From Formosa sediminum (GTDB lineage: Bacteria > Bacteroidota > Bacteroidia > Flavobacteriales > Flavobacteriaceae): a stretch of DNA of 64,000 nt. The position numbers were made by a program, and so were the translations under genes. The stretch's first letter is position 1; each line of letters begins with the position of its first letter. Positions 45,030 through 54,354 of the stretch are shown one piece after another. The notes below the pieces were generated by a model. The model had not been told where the DNA came from and searched no databases. It was given only the letters and a program-made list of their open reading frames with translations. Location: NCBI RefSeq assembly GCF_007197735.1, contig NZ_CP041637.1, positions 3,753,001-3,817,000 of the forward strand, written 5' to 3'.

Positions 45030-48000
45030 CTAATTCACAATTTTTTTAACAACCTTTTTATTGTCTACAGTAGTTATTTGCGCTATAAACACTTGATTAG
45101 TATCACTAATCATATTTATAGTAGCTGTATTCGAATTTACATTTTTTTGATCTACTACTAATCGTCCTAACAAATCAAAAACTCTAATAGAATTAATTGT
45201 AGTTATTGAAGATTTTACATATATAGTTTTATTATTCTTATAAACTATTATGTTATTCTCATTTAATACAGGCGTAGTTACACTCAGTGTTCCTTGATTT
45301 ACATTAATAATACCTGTTCCACTAAAATAAGAGTCGTCCTTATGAGAAGCCAGAGATAAACTACTTCCCCAAGAACCAGAATCAGCTTTAGTATCCGAAA
45401 AGTTTAGCGTATTTGTTGAATGTGAAAGAGCTGTTCCCAAGTCTATTATACCTGTTGAAATTAAGCAGTCATTGGTAATATTTATTGTATTTACCAGTGT
45501 TAAACCTGAACTATTAGTGAGCTCTAAATTGTAAAAGGTAGTACTTCCTGTGATTAACTGATTAGCAGTTCCTGCAAACGTAACTTTACCCTCATTAGGT
45601 AAAAACAAACCATTATTTGTCCAGTCTCCTTCTATTATAATATCTTTTCCATTAGCATCTAAAGTCCCTCCTGAAATAGTAAGGTCATTACTTACATATA
45701 AATCATTATCAACCAATTGTATATTAGGTTCATTAAAACCATTTAAATATAAATTATAAATTGGAGCACTACTGTCTAGCCTAAATGTTTTTCCTGCGTC
45801 GGTTGTATGGTCTCCCAGTTGAAGCGTACCACCGCTAACAGCATTGGAACTAGATAGGTTAACATAATCTGCATAATTTGGTGAAGGCTTTTTAATTATA
45901 ATAGTACCCCCATTAAATGTAAAATCAGCATTAACCCCCATTTCAAAAGGTGCTCTAGAGGTACTTGTATTCCCTACAATATTTACAGTTACAACACCTC
46001 CTGTTTGTGTATATGTAACACTTGAATTATTACTATTTGGACTTATTCGACCACCTACATTTAAAGTTCCTCCTTCAACAATAAGCTCTCCATCATTAAG
46101 GTAATTAATTCTATTATTACTTCCTGTACCAATATTGGTAACTCCTCCAGAAATTTTTAATAATCCAGAATTAAGCGTCCAAGTAAAATTTCCAGTACTA
46201 ACTGTACCTCCATTATTCCAAAAGCCTCTGCTTGAAGTTAATGCCACAGCCGATGTAAAAGGCGTTATGGTAGAGGCACTAGAAAGCTTAAAGGTTCCAG
46301 ATGTTAACACCAACGGATTTGAAGATGCATCAAGTGTTATTAGAGAATTTACCTCTAGAATAATATCTTTACTTCCTTTGGTTACTTTTAATATATAAAA
46401 ATTTGTTGTGGATGTTCCCGAAATTTCCTGATAAGAAGTGGTGTTTATAAAATCTACGGTACCTACGCCACTAGTAAATGTTCCGTTATTGATCCAATCT
46501 TTTGAAACAGATAACGTATAAGCTGTTGTTGCATCCATGGTTAAACTAGCTCCAGAATCAATTGTTATCGCTCCACAAATGGCACCATCGGCAGCAATTT
46601 CAGGTTGATTAGGTGCTGATGAGGGAATTACGACATCGTCTACACTTGTTGGGATAGTTCCAGAAGACCAATTGGCATCATCAAACCAATCTGAAGATAT
46701 TGTTCCAACCCAACTCAGTGTATTACAACTAATATATCCTGCTGTTTTTTGTATGGCAAGGCTCCTTTGTCCTTCTGCAGTGTTTGTAATAGCACTAACT
46801 GCATAAAATTCGTTGTCGGCTGTACTTTGTCCTATTAGCTCTGCACTATTTCCAGAAAACGTAATATTTGAACTGATTTCTTCCATATATTCTGCTCCTA
46901 ATCTATAGATTTTATAAGCAGTCGCACCAGGAACTTCAGACCATTTAAAAGAGACAACATCATCGCAGACTTTTGTTATTCTAAAATTTTCAGGTGTTTC
47001 ACCAATTTGATTAACACCACTAATTGATGATAATGAATTTCGTTCCACTTTAAATCTAATCGTATTAATTCCATTTGAAACATCTGGAGCCAACCATTTG
47101 TAGACCCTCTTTGATGCATCGTAAGCATTTTCAAGCTCAACCCATGTACCACTGTTATTAAGCTCGTATGAAATATTGAAAGCACCTGTATCTCCATAAC
47201 TATCCCATCTTACATAATAAGTCTCACCAGGGGTGAATTTTTGGTTTTCTAAAGGAAAAACGATTTCAAGCTCATCATACACATATTCATATACTACATA
47301 ATAAGTTTGAGGGCCTAAAGGCACATTATTACCATCTATATTTAGCGTCCAAGAACCTGCTGATGGATTATCTACAGTGACTTGTTCTATAGTATTTAAA
47401 TTGTCTATACCTCGAGTTGCAGGAGCGCTAAGACTTGCTATTGAAGGGCTACTATCTAACACCCACGGATTGTAAGTTGTAGAAGAAGGAGCGGTTAAAG
47501 ATAAATTAAGATTGTTAACAATTGCTGTTTCTGCATTCACTGATGCAGCAACATCTGGCCAAACAATCATTACACGTACTTGCTTAACATTCTCAGGAAT
47601 TGCTATATTATGTTTATTAATCACTCCATGTTCGACAGTACTTGTAATGAATTGATTTTTATCTATAATATTGTAAGCTCTTCTTAAATTTGGCCGTCCA
47701 TAACCATAAATAAAATCGGGACCAGAATTCCCTAAATCATCGGCTGTATTCATAACTACAGCTCTTAAAAGTGAAGATGCAGGTTCTGTTCCCCCATTTT
47801 TATCTTTATATGCTTGAGCTAAAACAGCAAATTGTCCAATAACCTTAGGTGATGAAAAGGAAGTTCCATCAGCGCCTTCGTCTACTAATTGAGGTATAAT
47901 TCGCCCATCATACATTGGGCCACGACTACTAAAACTTTCAATCACATCCTCTGGAGATATCGCTCCAACAGTAATCTGATTTTTACTTTCTTTAAAAGAT

Positions 48001-49148
48001 CCTGTAATATTTGCCCAATTAGAAAATGTATAAGGAGAAATTCCTGTAGAACTCCCTAAATTTCCTGAAGAATAAGAAACCATATGATTTGGCAAGCTTT
48101 CAATTCTAAGATCGTGCTCTCTGGCACGAGAATCATATCCTCCCTGAACTCCTGCCACACCATAAGAATGGTTGGTATATCGTAAATTATGTGAACTATA
48201 AAGACCAGTATAGTCAGGTGAATTCCCTAGACTAAGTAAAGTAGCTCCCCATGCATTATTTCGGTTTGTAGGATCAAGATTACCTGCTCCTCCCATATTT
48301 TGCATACCGTTAATTTTATGATCATTAGATTCTCCAGTATTAGAAGTTCTTATTTCAGTAACCCTTCCTTTAAAATCTATATCATCTCCAACAATTTCCC
48401 CTTCACCATGACCTATAACCACACCAGATCCATTATAATTTAATCCATTATAACCTGTATTTAAATAATTAACACGTGATGTAGAATTTCTATAATCTAA
48501 GCTTTCATTAACAAAATCTCTTTGTTTTAATCCTATAAATTGTACATATGGGGAATTTGTTATGGTTTCTAATTGCGAATCACTAAAAATCACATCTATC
48601 TGATAGGAATAATCTCTATGTGCCACAATTTGAACACCTTTAGATTGTAAATCTGAACTCACATCATTATAATCTAAACCTTTATAATAACTAATTACAT
48701 ACTCCCTTCTACTATTAGGCTTTTCAGTTGCTTTTAAAGCCTCTTCTTCATACAAAGCTTCTTCCTTTTTATATTGTCCATCAACAGGCATGATAGCACG
48801 TACTATTCCTTTGAGTTTATCAATAAAAAATTCCTTATTTACACTTACATAATAGGTATTTGCCGACAAGTAATCTACGAGAATCAATCCTTGTTTTTCC
48901 CAAGATTTTCGTTGTTGATTTGTTGGAATTTCATAAAATTGAACTAAACGAAAATATTTTCCTTCGAACTCAGCACCCTGCAGTGGCTGAAAATCAGAAT
49001 CTTTAAAAGCATTTACTTTATATGTTCCATGCTTTGTTTTTATGTCATATTTATTTGAATCTTTTTGACCCAACGAGATTTGGCTAAAAACAAAAAAGGC
49101 TAATAACGGTAATAATAAAATCTTTTTTTTAGTAATTTGTGTAATCAT
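45030..49148 (-). CDS. Large subtilisin-like (S8) protein with T9SS sorting domain, altered Asp motif
   Basis: A 1372-residue secreted protein. Signal peptide to about 28, a prodomain-like region (30-215), an S8 peptidase-like domain (about 225-495), a CUB/P-like beta domain, an FN3-like module, then strand-rich repeats (LSWVGTISSDWFDDANWSSG onward to about 1290) as in surface adhesins, and a C-terminal T9SS sorting domain. The Ser motif is intact (DGTSFSSP, S430) and H277 fits the His motif, but the Gly after it is Lys, and the usual Asp motif (GDNG before DFKGR) reads GHGEGEIVGDDIDFKGR with E249 in the Asp place. It may therefore be inactive or act differently. It converges with the alginate lyase gene. 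Confidence 0.85.
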   Translation of the reverse strand: MITQITKKKILLLPLLAFFVFSQISLGQKDSNKYDIKTKHGTYKVNAFKDSDFQPLQGAEFEGKYFRLVQFYEIPTNQQRKSWEKQGLILVDYLSANTYYVSVNKEFFIDKLKGIVRAIMPVDGQYKKEEALYEEEALKATEKPNSRREYVISYYKGLDYNDVSSDLQSKGVQIVAHRDYSYQIDVIFSDSQLETITNSPYVQFIGLKQRDFVNESLDYRNSTSRVNYLNTGYNGLNYNGSGVVIGHGEGEIVGDDIDFKGRVTEIRTSNTGESNDHKINGMQNMGGAGNLDPTNRNNAWGATLLSLGNSPDYTGLYSSHNLRYTNHSYGVAGVQGGYDSRAREHDLRIESLPNHMVSYSSGNLGSSTGISPYTFSNWANITGSFKESKNQITVGAISPEDVIESFSSRGPMYDGRIIPQLVDEGADGTSFSSPKVIGQFAVLAQAYKDKNGGTEPASSLLRAVVMNTADDLGNSGPDFIYGYGRPNLRRAYNIIDKNQFITSTVEHGVINKHNIAIPENVKQVRVMIVWPDVAASVNAETAIVNNLNLSLTAPSSTTYNPWVLDSSPSIASLSAPATRGIDNLNTIEQVTVDNPSAGSWTLNIDGNNVPLGPQTYYVVYEYVYDELEIVFPLENQKFTPGETYYVRWDSYGDTGAFNISYELNNSGTWVELENAYDASKRVYKWLAPDVSNGINTIRFKVERNSLSSISGVNQIGETPENFRITKVCDDVVSFKWSEVPGATAYKIYRLGAEYMEEISSNITFSGNSAELIGQSTADNEFYAVSAITNTAEGQRSLAIQKTAGYISCNTLSWVGTISSDWFDDANWSSGTIPTSVDDVVIPSSAPNQPEIAADGAICGAITIDSGASLTMDATTAYTLSVSKDWINNGTFTSGVGTVDFINTTSYQEISGTSTTNFYILKVTKGSKDIILEVNSLITLDASSNPLVLTSGTFKLSSASTITPFTSAVALTSSRGFWNNGGTVSTGNFTWTLNSGLLKISGGVTNIGTGSNNRINYLNDGELIVEGGTLNVGGRISPNSNNSSVTYTQTGGVVTVNIVGNTSTSRAPFEMGVNADFTFNGGTIIIKKPSPNYADYVNLSSSNAVSGGTLQLGDHTTDAGKTFRLDSSAPIYNLYLNGFNEPNIQLVDNDLYVSNDLTISGGTLDANGKDIIIEGDWTNNGLFLPNEGKVTFAGTANQLITGSTTFYNLELTNSSGLTLVNTINITNDCLISTGIIDLGTALSHSTNTLNFSDTKADSGSWGSSLSLASHKDDSYFSGTGIINVNQGTLSVTTPVLNENNIIVYKNNKTIYVKSSITTINSIRVFDLLGRLVVDQKNVNSNTATINMISDTNQVFIAQITTVDNKKVVKKIVN

Positions 49149-49338
49149 AAAAATATTATTTAGATTAATTAGTTTCTTAACTGAATTTTAGAAGTCTTTT
49201 TTTGGACACTATTTTACATTCATCAATATTTGAATTACTAATAGATTTAGCTTTAACTAAAAACTTATTTTACTAATAGGCAAAACTTTTTATTTTAAAA
49301 CCAAGATTCAATAATCTCTTTCTCTACGTTAAAATTTT
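49149..49338. other. AT-rich region upstream of the S8 gene, no gene seen
   Basis: This stretch should hold the promoter of the S8 protease-like gene. No open frame or repeat is evident. Confidence 0.4.
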
Positions 49339-49476
49339 CTATATAAATAAATTCATTTTTAACAATACATAATCCAATCCCCAAATAGAAATGTAATCTG
49401 CGACTTCTTTTATAGCATTACAAATAAATTCTGATTCAGAATTGGTCATAATTGGATGAACAAATATGCGTATCCT
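49339..49476 (-). pseudogene. Possible C-terminal remnant of a class V aminotransferase-like gene
   Basis: In one minus-strand frame the region reads RIRIFVHPIMTNSESEF, then ICNAIKEVADYISIWGLDY, and stops after LLKMNLFI. This resembles the C-terminal end of flavobacterial class V aminotransferase-fold proteins. Upstream the frame is broken by stops and no further similarity is visible, so at best it is a fragment. Recognition is by eye only. Confidence 0.3.
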
Positions 49477-49758
49477 TCATAGGCGAGCAATTAAACACCT
49501 TCCTAATTTACCTCTGTAGATTTAGATTTGAACTCATTGACATTCAATTAAAAAACATCCAGAGGCTCTAGCCATCTATTCGTGTAATAAAACATTATCT
49601 ATCAATGCATTTACATAATTTTAATAATAGATCTTTCCTCTATATAACCATATGTAATTACAACCCTTGATACAAATGGTAGTTATATAAAAAATGAAGC
49701 TCATATTATTTAATATATTTGTCCTATGCATGAAGTTAAAAATCACTTTTTACAAATG
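49477..49758. other. Intergenic region after the locus E trypsin-like gene
   Basis: About 280 bases with no open frame, hairpin or repeat that I can support. No terminator was recognised after the stop at 49759. Confidence 0.4.
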
Positions 49759-50673
49759 TTATTTTAGCACCTCCTCCTTAACATATTTATTAAGTTCACT
49801 TACTGGTATAACAATTTTTAAAAGCAGTTGTAAATCACCTTTTCGATTTGCCCCTTCTGTATAATAAGAACGTGTAGCACTAACTACACCAACGACTTGT
49901 CCAGAATCATTAACAACGGGTCCGCCACTTGCCCCAATACCGAAATCTGCTGTAATTGAAATTCTAGGTTTACTAGATTTAGAATTCACAAATTTTCTAG
50001 ATATAATCCCTTTGGTCATAAAAAACGTATTCTTAAAGGGGTGTCCCATCATATACACATCTTCACCCACAAGTTCTTGATCTGCTAAAGGTAAAGCTGT
50101 TAATTTTTTACCGTTAGTTTCTACTTTAAGAATAGCTAAATCGTTAGCCTTACTTGCCGATAGAATTTCGGTTACTACATAAACATTTCCATCATAATCT
50201 ACTGCGAATAACCCATCATATTCAATGGTATCTTTAGGTGAAATAACATGATAATTAGTTACAACTACACCATCTTCATGAATTACAAAACCTGATGCAG
50301 CACTTAAATGCACATTCGGACATTGATCGCATAAATAAGAAGAGCCAATGTATAACGTACTTTTTTGTAAGTGGTAATACATTTCATGACCTGTCTTTTT
50401 CTCTGACATCGTATGGACTATCTCAACACCTGAATTTGCCTCATAATTTTTAACTCTATCTTCCTTAAGTTTTTTAAAAGGTATATGTTTATTTGAAGCT
50501 ACAATTTCATCAATTTTTAAACTCGCTGCCTTTACAAATTCTGAACTATTTTCTGCCTCATCCTCTTGTGTTTCAAAAACAACACTTTCGTTAGCTTCAC
50601 TAATATTCTTAGTAGAATTACAACTATTGAATATTACTACTAATGTGAGATATATGATATAATTAAATTTCAT
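49759..50673 (-). CDS. Trypsin-like serine protease lipoprotein with CxxC motif (locus E)
   Basis: A 304-residue lipoprotein (lipobox FNSC, Cys 18). One chymotrypsin-fold domain with a complete triad: H142 (VVTNYHVIS), D178 (KANDLAIL) and S249 (GASGGPVV). The fold is closest to HtrA-type and glutamyl-endopeptidase-like proteases without a PDZ domain. A C115-DQ-C118 pair lies just before the first strand of the domain, which is unusual and notable next to dsbD (24 bases upstream) and a TlpA gene. It is the counterpart of the gene at 10206 in locus B but has one domain, not two, and lies on the other side of dsbD. Confidence 0.88.
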   Translation of the reverse strand: MKFNYIIYLTLVVIFNSCNSTKNISEANESVVFETQEDEAENSSEFVKAASLKIDEIVASNKHIPFKKLKEDRVKNYEANSGVEIVHTMSEKKTGHEMYYHLQKSTLYIGSSYLCDQCPNVHLSAASGFVIHEDGVVVTNYHVISPKDTIEYDGLFAVDYDGNVYVVTEILSASKANDLAILKVETNGKKLTALPLADQELVGEDVYMMGHPFKNTFFMTKGIISRKFVNSKSSKPRISITADFGIGASGGPVVNDSGQVVGVVSATRSYYTEGANRKGDLQLLLKIVIPVSELNKYVKEEVLK

Positions 50674-50696
50674 TTTTTATTTATTTAAGTTATTTT

Positions 50697-52667
50697 TTAA
50701 AATTTATTAACCCCTTCTTCTAACCAAGCATGATATGTGTCTACATCTGGTGTATACCCTACTGGATCGACTAATTTCTCTTCGTTATGGTCGATAATTA
50801 CGTAAAATGGTTGTGAATTTGATTTGTACTTTATGGTTTGCATCTCACTCCACTTTTGACCTATGTATTTTAACTTTTTCCCAGGTTTTAATTGTGATGC
50901 TACAATCTCGTCTGATTCTAGTTCCCGTTTATCATCTACATACAACGATATTAAAACCACATCGTTTTTTAAAATATTTAAAACAGCTGGTTCTGGCCAA
51001 ACATTTTGTTCCATCTTTCTACAGTTTACACATGCCCAACCTGTAAAATCTAACAGTACTGGCTTTCCTACTTTCTTTGCATACGCTAATCCGGTATCGT
51101 AATCATCAAATGCAATGATATCGTGAGGCGCTAATAAATGGGCCCCGCCTGGTAAATCTCCGTGTGTAGATGCACTACCTCCTGAACCTAATTTTGAGAA
51201 GCCTACTCCATAAGGCGATTCGCTATATTCTTGGGGCGGTGGAAATGCGCTAATTATATTTAATGGTGCGCCCCAAAGTCCGGGAATCATGTAAATGGTA
51301 AATGACAACACTATAAGACCTAAACTTAAGCGTCCTACAGATATATATGGTAAGGGGGAATCGTGTGGTAATTGGATCTTTCCGAATAAATAAAAGGCTA
51401 AAGTACCAAAAACTGCTATCCAAATTGCTACAAACACTTCGCGCTCTAAAATGTGAAGTTGAAGCACTAAATCTGCATTCGATAAAAATTTAAATGCTAA
51501 AGCTAATTCTAAAAAGCCTAATACTACTTTTACGGTATTTAACCACCCTCCCGATTTTGGTAACGAATTTAACCAGCCTGGAAAGGCTGCAAATAATGCA
51601 AATGGTAATGCTATGGCTAACGAAAATCCAAACATCCCAATAATGGGTGCTATTCCGCCTTTAGAGGCTGATTCTACCAAAAGCGTTCCCACAATTGGAC
51701 CTGTACATGAAAAAGATACTATGGCTAAGGCTAAGGCCATAAAGAAAATACCTACTAATCCTCCGCGATCGGCTTGAGAATCTACTTTATTGGCCCACGA
51801 GTTTGGTAATACTATTTCGAATGCGCCTAAAAAGGATACTGCAAAAACGACTAACAACACAAAGAAAATTACGTTAAACCAAACATTAGTTGACAATGCA
51901 TTTAATGCACTTGCCCCAAAAATTCCGGTTACGGCACTTCCTAATAAAACATAAATAACAATGATACTAACACCGTAGATAATTGCATTTTTAATTCCAG
52001 CTGCTTTGTTTTTACTTTGTTTGGTAAAGAAGCTTACCGTCATAGGAATCATCGGGAATACACATGGCGTTAATAAAGCCGCAAAACCTGATAAAAAGGC
52101 TATAAAAAAGATAGACAAAAGGCCTGTATTACTTGCCGAATCTGAGGTGTTTTTCACGGCCTTTTCTACTCCTGTTGATGCGTCTGATGCTTTACTTGCT
52201 GAGGCTGCTGAAGCTGTGTTTTCTTCCAAATGAAATTCTAATTCAATTTCGGTTGGTGGTAAACAACGCGTATCGTCGCAAACCATAAATTCTACAAAAC
52301 CTAAAAGGGTTGGTGTAGGTTTGCTAACGTTTATTTTTTGAATAAATTTAGCTTCGCCTTCAAAAAACTTAATCTCCATCTCAAACACAGGATCTTCAAT
52401 GGTATGTCCTGCTTCTTCTATTGTATTCCCTTTTAAAGTAAAAGTCTCTTCAGAATTATCGTAGATAAACGTGGTCGCGATTGGGCCACCTTCTGGTACT
52501 GTTTGCGAATATAAATGCCAGCCAGAATCTATCTTTGCGGTTGTGATTAAATTGTATTCTGTATCGGATAGTTTCTCTACAGAAGTACTCCACTTTACCG
52601 GATCTAATACTTGGCTATTTACAAATCCAAAAGTTAAAAAAGCTAATACTATTAATATATTTTTCAT
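50697..52667 (-). CDS. DsbD-like transmembrane thiol:disulfide interchange protein, copy 2
   Basis: A 656-residue protein with the same domain order and cysteine pairs as copy 1: C130/C135 (CDDTRC), C202 and C321 in the membrane domain, C546/C549 (WACVNC). By hand count about 25 bases differ from copy 1 over roughly 1.92 kb, and most of the protein is identical. Similarity stops at the signal peptide, which here is MKNILIVLAFLTFGFVNS, and at the stop codon. It lies between the trypsin-like gene and a TlpA gene and should supply electrons to the latter. Conserved upstream bases (GACTAATTCAAAAT) recur at the same place before copy 1. Confidence 0.95.
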   Translation of the reverse strand: MKNILIVLAFLTFGFVNSQVLDPVKWSTSVEKLSDTEYNLITTAKIDSGWHLYSQTVPEGGPIATTFIYDNSEETFTLKGNTIEEAGHTIEDPVFEMEIKFFEGEAKFIQKINVSKPTPTLLGFVEFMVCDDTRCLPPTEIELEFHLEENTASAASASKASDASTGVEKAVKNTSDSASNTGLLSIFFIAFLSGFAALLTPCVFPMIPMTVSFFTKQSKNKAAGIKNAIIYGVSIIVIYVLLGSAVTGIFGASALNALSTNVWFNVIFFVLLVVFAVSFLGAFEIVLPNSWANKVDSQADRGGLVGIFFMALALAIVSFSCTGPIVGTLLVESASKGGIAPIIGMFGFSLAIALPFALFAAFPGWLNSLPKSGGWLNTVKVVLGFLELALAFKFLSNADLVLQLHILEREVFVAIWIAVFGTLAFYLFGKIQLPHDSPLPYISVGRLSLGLIVLSFTIYMIPGLWGAPLNIISAFPPPQEYSESPYGVGFSKLGSGGSASTHGDLPGGAHLLAPHDIIAFDDYDTGLAYAKKVGKPVLLDFTGWACVNCRKMEQNVWPEPAVLNILKNDVVLISLYVDDKRELESDEIVASQLKPGKKLKYIGQKWSEMQTIKYKSNSQPFYVIIDHNEEKLVDPVGYTPDVDTYHAWLEEGVNKF

Positions 52668-52790
52668 TAAATAGATGTTATAATTATTGCTTTAGTTTAA
52701 ATACAACTAGATACACTTTTACAATATTTAAAAACCTTTATTACAATTATATTTACTATTTATTAGAAGACACATCTATAAGTAAATTTA

Positions 52791-52818
52791 AAAGGGCTAC
52801 TTTTTCAAATAACCCTTT
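52791..52818 (-). terminator. Terminator-like hairpin between tlpA and dsbD of locus E
   Basis: On the minus strand AAAGGGTTA pairs with TAGCCCTTT (one G-U pair), followed by a short TTTTAAATTT. It occupies the same place relative to dsbD as the hairpin at 10092-10121 in locus B, though the sequences differ. Confidence 0.5.
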
Positions 52819-52951
52819 AAAGCTTTCTAAACTTTGATAAAGACTAATTCAAAATGTTATGCTAACATTAATGTAAAGAAAGAATAGTGTAATAATATTA
52901 ATATTTGTTTTTAAACATAAGCTAAACTCATTTCCTTATGCTTTTCTTTAT

Positions 52952-54325
52952 TTATATATTAAGAGTATTAAAGACTTCAATTAATTTTGGATCTGATGGT
53001 CTAGGCGCATTAGCATCTACAATATTACCTTTTGGATCTATTAAGATAAATCGTGGTATTCCCTTTATTTGGTAAGATTTAATAAACTCACTCTTCCAAT
53101 CATTATCTGCTATTAATTGAACACCACCAAGTTCTTTACGTTCTACCATTTTTCTCCAAGATTCACGAGCTTTTTCTGCATCAATAGAAATACTAACAAA
53201 TTCTATGTTTTTATTATGGTATTGTTTTTCGATTTTTTTTAGAGATGGAATTTCAGCTATACAAGGTGCACACCATGTTGCCCAAACATCAATATAGACA
53301 TACTTACCTTTAAAATCACTTAAAGAGGTGGTTCCTCCTGCATGATTCTCATAATCTGTAAATATTGGAGAAACCTGATCTTTAGTTAAAAGTTTTAATT
53401 TTTCATACTTTTCTTGTATGGTTTGTTTATGTTTTGATTCTGTAGATACCGTAAGGAATGTTTGATAATATTCATCCAATTTATCTGTATGACTAATATC
53501 ACTTGTAGCTGCTGATATTAATAAATTATTCTTTATTTTATCAACAGGAATTTCTCCAAACACTTTTAATTTAGCAAAGTATTTATCTGTTCCTTCTTGC
53601 ATGGCTAATTCTTCAGCTTTACGATTAAAGTGAGCAGAAACTAAATTACGGTAAGACCCTCCTCTATTGTAAGCTGACTCATTTAAGTAATTTACAGTAT
53701 CTAATTCCTTGAAAAAATCTTTTGAAACTTTAAATTCAGGTTGTTTGGTAAACATTCGGTGTAATGTCGGGTACTTGGCCAAAGCTAATAGGTGATAATA
53801 GTTCAATTCTTCTCGCTCAGTTTTTTTAAGAGCTTTAGGCAAATTTGGAAAACTGTCTAAATAGCTAATATAACTTTGTGCTAACTCTTTTTCTTTAGCT
53901 ATAAAATCGTTTTCATTTAAAGAATAAAATTCTGTATTATTTCCTCGTAAATTTTTAATACGTTCGAACTTAGTCATTAAATAGTGGGATCCATCAGTAT
54001 TCGTCCCTGTTAACTTTGCTGATTTTTTAAAATTTTTTAAATCTGCAGTAAGGTTATATTCTGATCCATTAGTAAAATAAAAATCTAATCTATTTCTAGA
54101 ATCAAATAAAACGTATCGTCCTTCTCCTAAGTTCAAGGTATCCAAAAAAGACCCATCATCGTTTAACTCTAGCGTAATATTTCCTTTTTCCCCTCCTAAC
54201 ATTAGTTTGTTAGAAGGAACATTTTCAATTTTTCCAGAAAATATAATGTAATCTTTTTTTTGTTTACTTTCTGCACAAGACATTAAGGGTAATGTTAAAA
54301 GTAATAGAGCAATCTTAATTTTCAT
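52952..54325 (-). CDS. TlpA-like thioredoxin lipoprotein (locus E)
   Basis: A 457-residue lipoprotein (leader MKIKIALLLLTLPLMSC, Cys 17). It has the same N-terminal domain type as the locus B thioredoxins (IIFSGKIENVPSNKL), a thioredoxin fold with C352/C355 (WATWCAPC), the loop GIPRFILID and the tail PSDPKLIEVFNTLNI. It is an orthologue-like partner of the genes at 12007 and 13540 but clearly diverged from both, in contrast to the neighbouring dsbD copies. Role: membrane-bound disulfide reductase. It follows the DUF4465-like gene by 29 bases. Confidence 0.88.
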   Translation of the reverse strand: MKIKIALLLLTLPLMSCAESKQKKDYIIFSGKIENVPSNKLMLGGEKGNITLELNDDGSFLDTLNLGEGRYVLFDSRNRLDFYFTNGSEYNLTADLKNFKKSAKLTGTNTDGSHYLMTKFERIKNLRGNNTEFYSLNENDFIAKEKELAQSYISYLDSFPNLPKALKKTEREELNYYHLLALAKYPTLHRMFTKQPEFKVSKDFFKELDTVNYLNESAYNRGGSYRNLVSAHFNRKAEELAMQEGTDKYFAKLKVFGEIPVDKIKNNLLISAATSDISHTDKLDEYYQTFLTVSTESKHKQTIQEKYEKLKLLTKDQVSPIFTDYENHAGGTTSLSDFKGKYVYIDVWATWCAPCIAEIPSLKKIEKQYHNKNIEFVSISIDAEKARESWRKMVERKELGGVQLIADNDWKSEFIKSYQIKGIPRFILIDPKGNIVDANAPRPSDPKLIEVFNTLNI

Positions 54326-54354
54326 TTTATATATTTTATATAATCATTAATATT

